Origin: JAJDTQ01 sp965204235
Lineage (GTDB): Bacteria; Desulfobacterota; Binatia; UBA9968; JAJDTQ01
DNA: 64,000 nt
Assembly: GCA_965204235.1 (NCBI GenBank)
Contig: OZ241979.1
Coordinates: forward strand, 744,001 to 808,000
Direction: 5' to 3'
A model generated the notes under the pieces. That model had not been told where the DNA came from. It did not search any database and was given only the letters and a program-made list of their open reading frames with translations. Position 1 is the first letter of the stretch, and the number at the start of each line of letters is the position of its first letter. The position numbers and the translations under genes are program-made. Of the stretch, positions 7,468-14,150 are shown piece after piece.

Positions 7468-8790
7468 TCAGCCTTGCAGAGGGTTCGCGACCCAACCCGT
7501 GAACAGGACGGTGTCCGTGCCATGGTGGACCACAGCGAACGCAAAAGGTCGATCCACCTTCACGTCGAAGCGGTCGGGAACAAGCGACGTCGGCATGGCG
7601 AAGGCGCCGGTGGCGGCCGCGGCCTCGGTCCCCTTCTCGTCCAGCACGAGCCTCGTGCGGTGGAGCACCCGGCTCAGCTTCGGGGGCGGCGCGGCGATGC
7701 CCGCGAACGCCTGCTCGTCCTTCAGCACGGACTCGAGACCGAGCTTGTGCAGTACCGGCAGCAGGGACACATCCTCGTTCAGGGTCATACGCGGCAGCGT
7801 CAAGGAGCCTTCGACGTGAGGGAAAAAGCCCTCTCTGCGGAACCACGATGGGTCCATCTCGCGAAGCGCGTCAGGCGCCGCGACCCCGGCCCGCGGCAAC
7901 ACGACCACGAACCAGTAGTCCCCGCCGCCATAAGGCAGCGCCACGGCCTGGAAGCTGCTGTTCTCCCGGTACTCGGCCGTCACATCCGCCCGCATGGCAG
8001 GAACTTCCACGGACGCACCGGACCCGAGGTGGAAGGGAGCCGGCGCGGTCCGTTCCGGATCGAAGCGACGCCTCCATTCACCGCGGAAGCTCACGGCGTT
8101 GACGAGCACCAGCGCCTCATACGGTCCGAACGAGGAGACCACTTGGGGGATGGCGTTGCGGGTGGCGGAGGCCACCCAGGAGTTGATACGTCCCACCGAT
8201 CCCGCGTCCGAGAAATCCAGCCGCTCGACACGGGCATGGAACCGGTCCCGAAGCACCGAGGCGAACTCGGGGAAGAGGGCCAGCCGCGGGTCCACGAACG
8301 CCCCGTTGGCGATCCGGACATCGACCTTGTCATCCCCTTCCGCGGAGATGCTTACCCTCCGAAGTTGGCAGCCCAGCCTGCGGGCCACATCGCTGTCGCG
8401 CGTATGGCCGGCGCTCCCCGCACCGTCTGCCGTCTCACCGGCCGCGAGAGTCGTTTCCGCGGCGCCGGTCCCGGTGCTTTCCGTATCGGCGCTCCCCGCA
8501 CCGAGCATCTCCCAGATGGATTCACGTACCGGATCCTTCGCGCCCGGCGCCAGCATGGCGAGCACCGCGCCGATGCCGAGCGGCGAAACCAGGGCGTTCT
8601 CCCGGCCCTCGCCGGAGACCGCGCGCAGCAACTCCACGCCAAACCCGGAGAGCGAGCCGACGTCCCGCACCTCGTGGCACCGGCCCGGCTCCCGGTCCTG
8701 TTGCACTGCGGCTGCCGGGACAGGCAGACCGACTCCGGTGACGACGTGGAGCACACATCCCGCCGCTACAAGACGAACGAACGTTCTCAC
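7468..8790 (-). CDS. Secreted serpin (serine protease inhibitor), copy 1
   Basis: 440 residues from a GTG start preceded by GGAAAGGGAATTC; the alignment with the second serpin fixes this start. Signal peptide ~residues 1-28. The serpin fold is visible throughout: LVSPLGIGAVLAML (helix B), 'INSWVASATRNAIPQVV' (hF), LVLVNAVSFRGEW (strand 3A/4C), and the reactive-centre hinge DEKGTEAAAATG with small residues at P15-P9 as in inhibitory serpins, then a PFAF strand and GWVANP end. By counting from the hinge Glu, the scissile bond falls near Pro-Thr|Ser in AMPTSLVP, so P1 is uncertain (Thr, or a nearby Met/Leu). A ~45-residue Ala/Gly/Thr-rich insert sits after helix D. Likely a suicide inhibitor of a periplasmic or host protease. 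Confidence 0.92.
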   Translation of the reverse strand: MRTFVRLVAAGCVLHVVTGVGLPVPAAAVQQDREPGRCHEVRDVGSLSGFGVELLRAVSGEGRENALVSPLGIGAVLAMLAPGAKDPVRESIWEMLGAGSADTESTGTGAAETTLAAGETADGAGSAGHTRDSDVARRLGCQLRRVSISAEGDDKVDVRIANGAFVDPRLALFPEFASVLRDRFHARVERLDFSDAGSVGRINSWVASATRNAIPQVVSSFGPYEALVLVNAVSFRGEWRRRFDPERTAPAPFHLGSGASVEVPAMRADVTAEYRENSSFQAVALPYGGGDYWFVVVLPRAGVAAPDALREMDPSWFRREGFFPHVEGSLTLPRMTLNEDVSLLPVLHKLGLESVLKDEQAFAGIAAPPPKLSRVLHRTRLVLDEKGTEAAAATGAFAMPTSLVPDRFDVKVDRPFAFAVVHHGTDTVLFTGWVANPLQG

Positions 8791-8845
8791 GAATTCCCTT
8801 TCCCCATGTCTCCATGGTGTCCGGCGACGGCCTGTCCTGCCCAGG

Positions 8846-9850
8846 CTAACGCGCGAGCGTCCGGGCAACCCGGAAGCCAACGAAGAAAACCCGAAGTCTG
8901 GTGGAGAACCTGGCGCGGAACGCGGAGCGGAGGAGCGTCGGAGGCAAGATCCAGGAGCCGCCCCGCAACACGCGACGGCTGCAATCTCCGGACACCCAAG
9001 CGCTCCCGTCCGATGGCGCTCCCCGGTAACCGTCCGCCTCCCGGTCGCTGTCGTCGTTAACGCAGTCCTCTACCCATTCCCATACGTTCCCCAGCACGTC
9101 GTGCAACCCAAATCCGTTCGCCTCGTAGCTCCCCACCGGCGCCGTATGCGAATGCCCGTCGTTGCATGAAGCCATCCTGCCCAGGAGACTGCGATACGAA
9201 TCCTCCCAGTTACCCCCTATCTCCCTGTCCGCCCAATCCTTCGCCTCCCTATCCGCCCCGTTGGCGTGGCGACACTGTCCACCCTCTCCCTCCCCCCAAT
9301 ACCGCGCTGTTACGCTTCCCCCTCGCGCCGCATACTCCCACTCCGCCTCGCTCAACAGCCGATACTCCTTGCCCGTCTCCCTCGACAACCACCTCGCATA
9401 CGCCTTCGCATCCTCCCAACTGACGCACACCACCGGATGACCGTCGGTCTGGCCATACCCGGGATTACCCCAATTCCTCCCGGAAACGGGCTGCCCGCCA
9501 AATGGGTGGAGAAAGTCATAGTCCCAGCAGGAATCCCCCGCCGAATGACCACTCACGGACACGAAACGCGCGAACTCACCCCGCGTCACCTCGTACACCC
9601 CCACCGCAAACGGCTCCCGTATCACCACCCCATGCTGCGGCCCTTCGTTGTCAATCCGATTCTTTTCCGACGACGGCGATCCCATCATGAAACTCCCCGC
9701 CGGCGCCACCACCATCTCCGGACACCTGTCGCAGTCCCGGAACACCTGCCCCGCCGTCCACTTCCGTTGCTGCTCCGCGGCTTGGGCGGCGCCGACGAAC
9801 CCCAACCACATGGCCAACACCGCCGCCGTCCACGAAGCGCTCCGAATCAC
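8846..9850 (-). CDS. Exported SUMF1/FGE-fold protein lacking the catalytic cysteines
   Basis: 334 residues, GTG start, signal peptide ending AAQAAEQ near residue 25. The formylglycine-generating-enzyme/sulfatase-modifying-factor fold is clear: MVVAPAGSFMMGSP, EGPQHGVVI, YEVTRGEFARFV, HPVVCVSWEDAKAYARWLSRETG, YRLLSEAEWEYAARGG, ANGFGLHDVLGNVWEWVED, RVLRGGSW and RSAFR. True FGE has two Cys after RGGSF (…LCxxSYC…); here that segment is ILPPTLLRSAFR, so copper binding and formylglycine formation are not expected. Such proteins often serve as ligand-binding domains, for example next to caspase-like proteins. Lies between a serpin and a small exported protein on one strand. Confidence 0.85.
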   Translation of the reverse strand: MIRSASWTAAVLAMWLGFVGAAQAAEQQRKWTAGQVFRDCDRCPEMVVAPAGSFMMGSPSSEKNRIDNEGPQHGVVIREPFAVGVYEVTRGEFARFVSVSGHSAGDSCWDYDFLHPFGGQPVSGRNWGNPGYGQTDGHPVVCVSWEDAKAYARWLSRETGKEYRLLSEAEWEYAARGGSVTARYWGEGEGGQCRHANGADREAKDWADREIGGNWEDSYRSLLGRMASCNDGHSHTAPVGSYEANGFGLHDVLGNVWEWVEDCVNDDSDREADGYRGAPSDGSAWVSGDCSRRVLRGGSWILPPTLLRSAFRARFSTRLRVFFVGFRVARTLAR

Positions 9851-9859
9851 GACGCCCCC

Positions 9860-9906
9860 CCTTCCCTTGCCTGCACCGCGCCGCCCTCACGTTGTCACGA
9901 AGGGAC
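9860..9906 (-). promoter_or_regulatory. Shared intercistronic leader, copy 2
   Basis: Minus-strand sequence GGTCCCTTCGTGACAACGTG and AGGGCGGCGC, followed by a purine-rich AAGGGAAGGGG, precedes the SUMF1-like gene. It matches 7400-7446 over most of its length, and the similarity even runs into the first codons (GTGATTCGGAGCG against GTGATGCGAAGCG). Confidence 0.45.
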
Positions 9907-9926
9907 CGAAACCCGGGCGTCGGTCC

Positions 9927-10469
9927 TCAGAATCGGATGGTCAAGCTGAACCATAGCTGGCTACCGCGTCTCTGCTGGTCCTTGATGCTTATGACGAACT
10001 GGAAGTCGCCGGTGTAACCCGAAAAATCCACCCTGGGCACACGAATGGCATTGCCCTGGACATGGGCCCTCACCGTCTCGGTGATGTCCTTGCCGAAGAA
10101 TCCTCTTCGCACCACCACCTCCAACGTATCCATGTCGGGTTCGGCGCCGTCGTCCGCGGGAAGGAAGGCAATGTCCACCGCCACGGCCTCGCCGGCTCGA
10201 AAGACCTTCTTGTCGCCAGGTTGCCGCATGTCGATCCTTGGTCCCGTCTGGCCCATTGTGCGCACCCCTGGCTCAAAAGACGCGACGGCACCCAGAACGC
10301 GACCCTCTGACTCAAAAAGCGTGTCGTCCATCCTTTCGAAGCGCCGGGGGTCGATCACCAGAGCGTCCGCCGCCGGGCCATCGCCGGTCTGGGACGAGGC
10401 AAAGCCGGCCGCCGTGACGACGAAGAGCAGCGTCAGCCAATACACGCATTGCTTGTACGGCATCATCAC
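9927..10469 (-). CDS. Small exported protein of unknown function
   Basis: 180 residues; starts at one of three consecutive in-frame codons GTG-ATG-ATG after AGAGAGGA. Signal peptide ~residues 1-26 (…FVVTAAGFASSQ). The mature part has two halves: an N-terminal region with no recognisable family and a C-terminal beta-rich segment that looks Ig-like (PGDKKVFRAGEAVAVDIAF…LEVVVRRGFFGKDIT…VPRVDFSGYTGDFQFVISIKD). No Cys in the mature chain. It follows the collagen-like gene by 81 bp and precedes the SUMF1-like gene, so it may be part of the same exported set. Confidence 0.75.
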   Translation of the reverse strand: MMMPYKQCVYWLTLLFVVTAAGFASSQTGDGPAADALVIDPRRFERMDDTLFESEGRVLGAVASFEPGVRTMGQTGPRIDMRQPGDKKVFRAGEAVAVDIAFLPADDGAEPDMDTLEVVVRRGFFGKDITETVRAHVQGNAIRVPRVDFSGYTGDFQFVISIKDQQRRGSQLWFSLTIRF

Positions 10470-10550
10470 ATGAGTCCTCTCTGTTCCAAGTGATTATCCC
10501 GGTCCCGTGAAAGCCGTAACGTCGATGGACAAGCGTTCTCCTTTCCAACA

Positions 10551-11579
10551 CTACCGGTTCATGACGAGCATCAGCACCAGGCCTTCGCCAGCCCCGGACC
10601 AGGGCTCGAGGGCCTTGCCGAACACCGTCCCCGCAGTCACCCGGGGGTCAGCGGCGCGCATGCCGACGCCCGCCGTGCTCGACGGAACCAGTAGATCACC
10701 CGGCTCGACGGAACCCGCTTCTCCCGAGACCCGGACATAGACCACCCCGCCCACCGCAACCGGGAAATCCTTGGTGCCGTCCGCCCGCGAGCCGATCACC
10801 ATACCCGGACGGAACTTTCCCGCACCGCTGATGACGCCCACCACCCTCCCGGCGTTCGACCCCGAGGCCGGCACGAGGCCGGACGCGTCGGGGTCCCATG
10901 CAACCACGGAACCGGCGCGGATGCCTTTGCGGGTCGCCAGGTCGAGGATTTCCGCGTAGTCGTGGATTTTTATGCCGTTGACAGCAACGATGCCTCCACC
11001 CCCTTCCACCTTCAAGATCACTTGATGCTCTCCGTTGCTGTCGGCGATTCCCAGATACCCGCTGTCCGACCCCTTCTGCACGAGCGCCAATACGCGCGTT
11101 TTCCCGTGTCTGTTCTTTACCTGGATCTGGCCTCCGCCGCCGGCTGCGCCGAGGCTGATGGCTCCCCGGGCAATATGCAATTGATCCTGGCTTCCGGCAG
11201 AGCCGCGCGGGCCTCTGGATCCCCGTGCTCCCTGGGGTCCCTTTTCTCCCCTCGGTCCCTGCTCTCCCCGCGGTCCCCTTTCGCCTTGCGGGCCTTGCTC
11301 TCCCCGTCGCCCTTGCTCGCCCTGCGGCCCCTGGTCTCCCCGCGGCCCCTTCGCTGCGGTACGGATGCGTCTCAGCTCTTCCAAGTCCCGATCGATCTCG
11401 TCGATCTTGCCGGGAAGGGATTCGACCCCACTGTCCTTCAATGCCTTCAGATCGCCTTTGATGCCCTTGACTTCCCCTTTGAGGTTCCTGACTTCATCCG
11501 GAATGCTCTGCGCCCCGGCCTGCGCTTGCCACAGTGAAAAAACCATCACCCACAGCATCAACACGACTACATGGTTCAT
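10551..11579 (-). CDS. Bacterial collagen-like protein
   Basis: 342 residues; the ATG at MNHVVVL is chosen because AAGAGGG lies just upstream, whereas it would overlap an earlier GTG. Order: signal peptide (~1-23), a predicted coiled coil with heptads (LKGEVKGIKGDLKAL…IDEIDRDLEELRRI, ~30-72), then 18 uninterrupted Gly-X-Y triplets rich in P, E, R and Q (KGPRGDQGPQGEQG…), and a C-terminal globular part (~135-342) with Gly-rich loops and a 'IRAGSVVAWDPDASGLV' segment seen at the ends of other phage or bacterial collagen-like proteins. The coiled coil would drive trimerisation. No LPXTG anchor, as expected for a Gram-negative. Collagen-like proteins are surface or fibre components. Confidence 0.9.
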   Translation of the reverse strand: MNHVVVLMLWVMVFSLWQAQAGAQSIPDEVRNLKGEVKGIKGDLKALKDSGVESLPGKIDEIDRDLEELRRIRTAAKGPRGDQGPQGEQGRRGEQGPQGERGPRGEQGPRGEKGPQGARGSRGPRGSAGSQDQLHIARGAISLGAAGGGGQIQVKNRHGKTRVLALVQKGSDSGYLGIADSNGEHQVILKVEGGGGIVAVNGIKIHDYAEILDLATRKGIRAGSVVAWDPDASGLVPASGSNAGRVVGVISGAGKFRPGMVIGSRADGTKDFPVAVGGVVYVRVSGEAGSVEPGDLLVPSSTAGVGMRAADPRVTAGTVFGKALEPWSGAGEGLVLMLVMNR

Positions 11580-11625
11580 ACGCGCCACCCTCTTTCTTGC
11601 AAGGCGTCTTCCCTCGAACCCCGCA

Positions 11626-12621
11626 TTACCGGGTGCAAAGCCCGATGTGCCTCCATTCCAGTCGGGTTCTTGCGCTTATCCCCTGGGAGTAACACCCTCC
11701 TCTGACCATCGAATAATTCCTGACCTCGTTCTCGGAGATCCGACCTTCGGCAGCCACTTCCAAGTGCGCCTCCTCGATCTTCTGGCCGGCGCCGACGCCA
11801 AACTTGAGATAGACACCCGGGTCTGACGATGGCGGCGGTGGTTCAATCCTGGCAAGGTGAATGGAGGCTCCCTCGCTGGCAACCCAGGGGATCTGATCTT
11901 CTCTGGTTTTCTTTTTGACATCGACGCTTACCTGACTAAAAATGTCAGCCAGACTCTTATCTTGGCGGATGTACCTCAGGAGCGCCTCGGTGAAGGGTGA
12001 ATTCCTGCCCTTCCCATCCTCGGCCGTATCACCCTCAGCCGCCGCATAGGCGATAAACGTGCTCTTCTCACTCTTTGTCTTCACTCTGGCGAGCCCTCGT
12101 GACCTGGACTTGGCGTCTCCTCGTCGTTTCGTCGGTGGTTCCGTCAATCGTGCCTCCAGGGGATTATTGCGACAGGCGTCCAGAATTACGATTTTGGTAT
12201 TGCTTTTCATCATGTCGATAATCTCATCGAGACTGATATGCCAGTCCTTGTAATCACTCTCCTTAGCCAGCTTGGCATCGCTGGGCACCAGATAATTGTG
12301 ACCCTTGTATTGCGCTCCGTGGCCTGCATAGAAGAACATGGCCACGCCCTCCTCCTTCGTCTTCTTCTGAAATTCCCACAATATTTCCTTAAATTGGAGA
12401 TATGTGATGTCCTCTCCCTTTATGACCTCGAACCTCAGATCCCGGAGCGCCTTAGCCACAGCGGTGGCGTCGTTCTTGGGATTGGCGAGATCGCTGTTAT
12501 GCAGATAATCCGAGTTTCCCACCACCAACGCCACCCGTCTCTCTGCCATCGCCACGCCGGAGAACGACCACAGGGCCACGCCTGACGCCAACGCCCACGA
12601 TGCCAAACGAAGGTTACGCAT
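11626..12621 (-). CDS. Exported caspase-fold (peptidase C14) protein
   Basis: 331 residues. The ATG is one base after the stop of the upstream serpin, so translation is probably coupled. Signal peptide ~1-26 (…GVAMAE). The p20-like fold begins RRVALVVGNSDY, with catalytic His101 in FFYAGHGAQ and Cys150 in ILDACRNNP; RNNP after Cys is typical of bacterial orthocaspases, which usually cut after Arg/Lys. The p10-like part (TFIAYAAAEGDTAEDGKGRNSPFTEAL) is present. A ~75-residue C-terminal extension after 'EGASIHLARIEPP' contains three Cys and no known domain. GC content is lower than in the serpin next to it. The export signal means it would act in the periplasm or outside, unlike most studied orthocaspases. 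Confidence 0.9.
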   Translation of the reverse strand: MRNLRLASWALASGVALWSFSGVAMAERRVALVVGNSDYLHNSDLANPKNDATAVAKALRDLRFEVIKGEDITYLQFKEILWEFQKKTKEEGVAMFFYAGHGAQYKGHNYLVPSDAKLAKESDYKDWHISLDEIIDMMKSNTKIVILDACRNNPLEARLTEPPTKRRGDAKSRSRGLARVKTKSEKSTFIAYAAAEGDTAEDGKGRNSPFTEALLRYIRQDKSLADIFSQVSVDVKKKTREDQIPWVASEGASIHLARIEPPPPSSDPGVYLKFGVGAGQKIEEAHLEVAAEGRISENEVRNYSMVRGGCYSQGISARTRLEWRHIGLCTR

Positions 12622-12622
12622 G

Positions 12623-14023
12623 TCAGCCTCCCAGGGGGTTGGCGACCCAGCCCACGAACAGGGCGGCGCCCGTGTCACGGTGGACCACGGCGAACGCAAA
12701 GGGCCGGTCCACCTTCAACTCGAAGCGGTCCTCCACCGGGGCCGAGCGCGTCGTCATGACCGCGGCGGTGGCGGCCGCGGCCTCGGTCCCCTTCTCGTCC
12801 AGCACGAGCATGGTTCGGTGGAGCACCCGGCTCAGCGTCGGGGCCGGCGCCGCAATGCCCGCGAACGCCTGCGTATCTTCCAGCGCGGACTCGAGACCGA
12901 GTTGACGCAGTACCGGCAGCAGGGACACGTCCTCCTCCAGGGTCATGCGCGGCAACGTCAAGGAGCCGCGGGAGCGCCGGAAGCCCCGTACCTCCAACCA
13001 CGACGGGTCCGCGGCAAGCCGGCCAAGCGCGTCAGGCGCCGCGGTCCCGGCCCGCGGCAACACGACCACGAACCGGAAGCCCCCATCGCCGTAAGGGAGC
13101 GCCACGGCCTGGAAGCCGTCGTCCTCCCGGTACCGGGCCGGCAAATCGTCCGCCTGCATGGCGGGAACTTCCACGGACGCACCGGAACGGAGGTGGAAGG
13201 GCGCCGGCGCGGTCCGTTCCGGATCGAAGCGCTGCGTCCACTCGCCGCGGAAACGCAAGGCGTTGACGAGCACCAGCACGTCGTCCGGTTCGAGCGAGGA
13301 GACCAGTCGGGGGATGGCGCCGCGGGTGGCGGAGTCCACCCAGGAATTGATCCGTCCCACCGAACCCTCGTCCGAGAAATCCAGCCGCTGGACACGGACT
13401 CGGAACCGGTCCAGAAACACGGCGGCGAACGCGGGGAAGAGGTCCAGCCGGCGGTCGGCGAACGCCCCGTTGGCCATCTCGACCTCGGCCCCTCCGTCAT
13501 GCTCTATTACGAGTTCCCCATCCTTCACCTTGAGATGGTCAGTCCTCACCCTCTCAAGTTGGCAGACCAGCATCCGCATACGGCTATCGTCTTCGCCGTA
13601 CACCAGAATCCGCATATGGTCATCGTCGCCGGCGTACGTATCGCCGGCGCTCGTGGCGCCGGCTGCCGGCTCACCGGCCGCGGGAGTTGTTTCCGCGGCG
13701 TCGGTCCCGGTGCTTTCCGTATGGTTGCTCCCCACACCGAGCATCTCCCATATGGATCGACGCACCGGGTCCTTCACGCCCGGCGTCAGCATGGCGAGCA
13801 CCGCGCCGATGCCGAGCGGCGAAACCAGGGCGTTCTCCCGGCCCTCGCCGGAGACCGCGCCCAGCAACCCCACGCCAAATTCGGAGAGCGCGCCGACATT
13901 CGGCACCCTGGAACACCCATCCGGCTCCCCTTGTGGGAGAATGGCTGCCGAGACGGGCCGACCGACTCCGACAACGACGTGGAGGACACATGCCGCCACT
14001 GCAAGGCGAACGAACGTTCTCAT
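12623..14023 (-). CDS. Secreted serpin, copy 2, with predicted Arg-Ser reactive bond
   Basis: 466 residues from ATG with GGGGAAGGGAACTC upstream; signal peptide ~1-30. A paralogue of the 7468-8790 serpin: both signal peptides, the helix B segment, the hF region and the C-terminus align almost without gaps. Differences are an insert around residues 135-185 (two imperfect repeats of HMRILVYGEDD/RMRMLVCQLE) and the reactive loop. The hinge GTEAAAATAA fits an inhibitory serpin, and counting from the hinge Glu (P17) places P1-P1' at Arg-Ser in MTTRSAP, the specificity of antithrombin-like inhibitors of trypsin-type proteases. It is coupled to the downstream caspase-fold gene and sits beside a trypsin-C14 fusion. 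Target inferred, not shown. Confidence 0.93.
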   Translation of the reverse strand: MRTFVRLAVAACVLHVVVGVGRPVSAAILPQGEPDGCSRVPNVGALSEFGVGLLGAVSGEGRENALVSPLGIGAVLAMLTPGVKDPVRRSIWEMLGVGSNHTESTGTDAAETTPAAGEPAAGATSAGDTYAGDDDHMRILVYGEDDSRMRMLVCQLERVRTDHLKVKDGELVIEHDGGAEVEMANGAFADRRLDLFPAFAAVFLDRFRVRVQRLDFSDEGSVGRINSWVDSATRGAIPRLVSSLEPDDVLVLVNALRFRGEWTQRFDPERTAPAPFHLRSGASVEVPAMQADDLPARYREDDGFQAVALPYGDGGFRFVVVLPRAGTAAPDALGRLAADPSWLEVRGFRRSRGSLTLPRMTLEEDVSLLPVLRQLGLESALEDTQAFAGIAAPAPTLSRVLHRTMLVLDEKGTEAAAATAAVMTTRSAPVEDRFELKVDRPFAFAVVHRDTGAALFVGWVANPLGG

Positions 14024-14150
14024 GAGTTCCCTTCCCCATGTCTCCATGGTGTCCGGCGATGGAACGGCCTTGCCGCCATGGCGTTCGCGCCGCGGCCTGC
14101 TTCGTCCGGACCGTCGGCGGCGTCCGCATCCACCGGGGCATGGTCCCCCG

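Noticed and set aside
5432..7819. A 795-codon open frame on the plus strand opposite the large ankyrin gene
   Set aside because: Repeats such as MQRG/VQRR are the antisense reading of the ankyrin repeats. No start site or domain.
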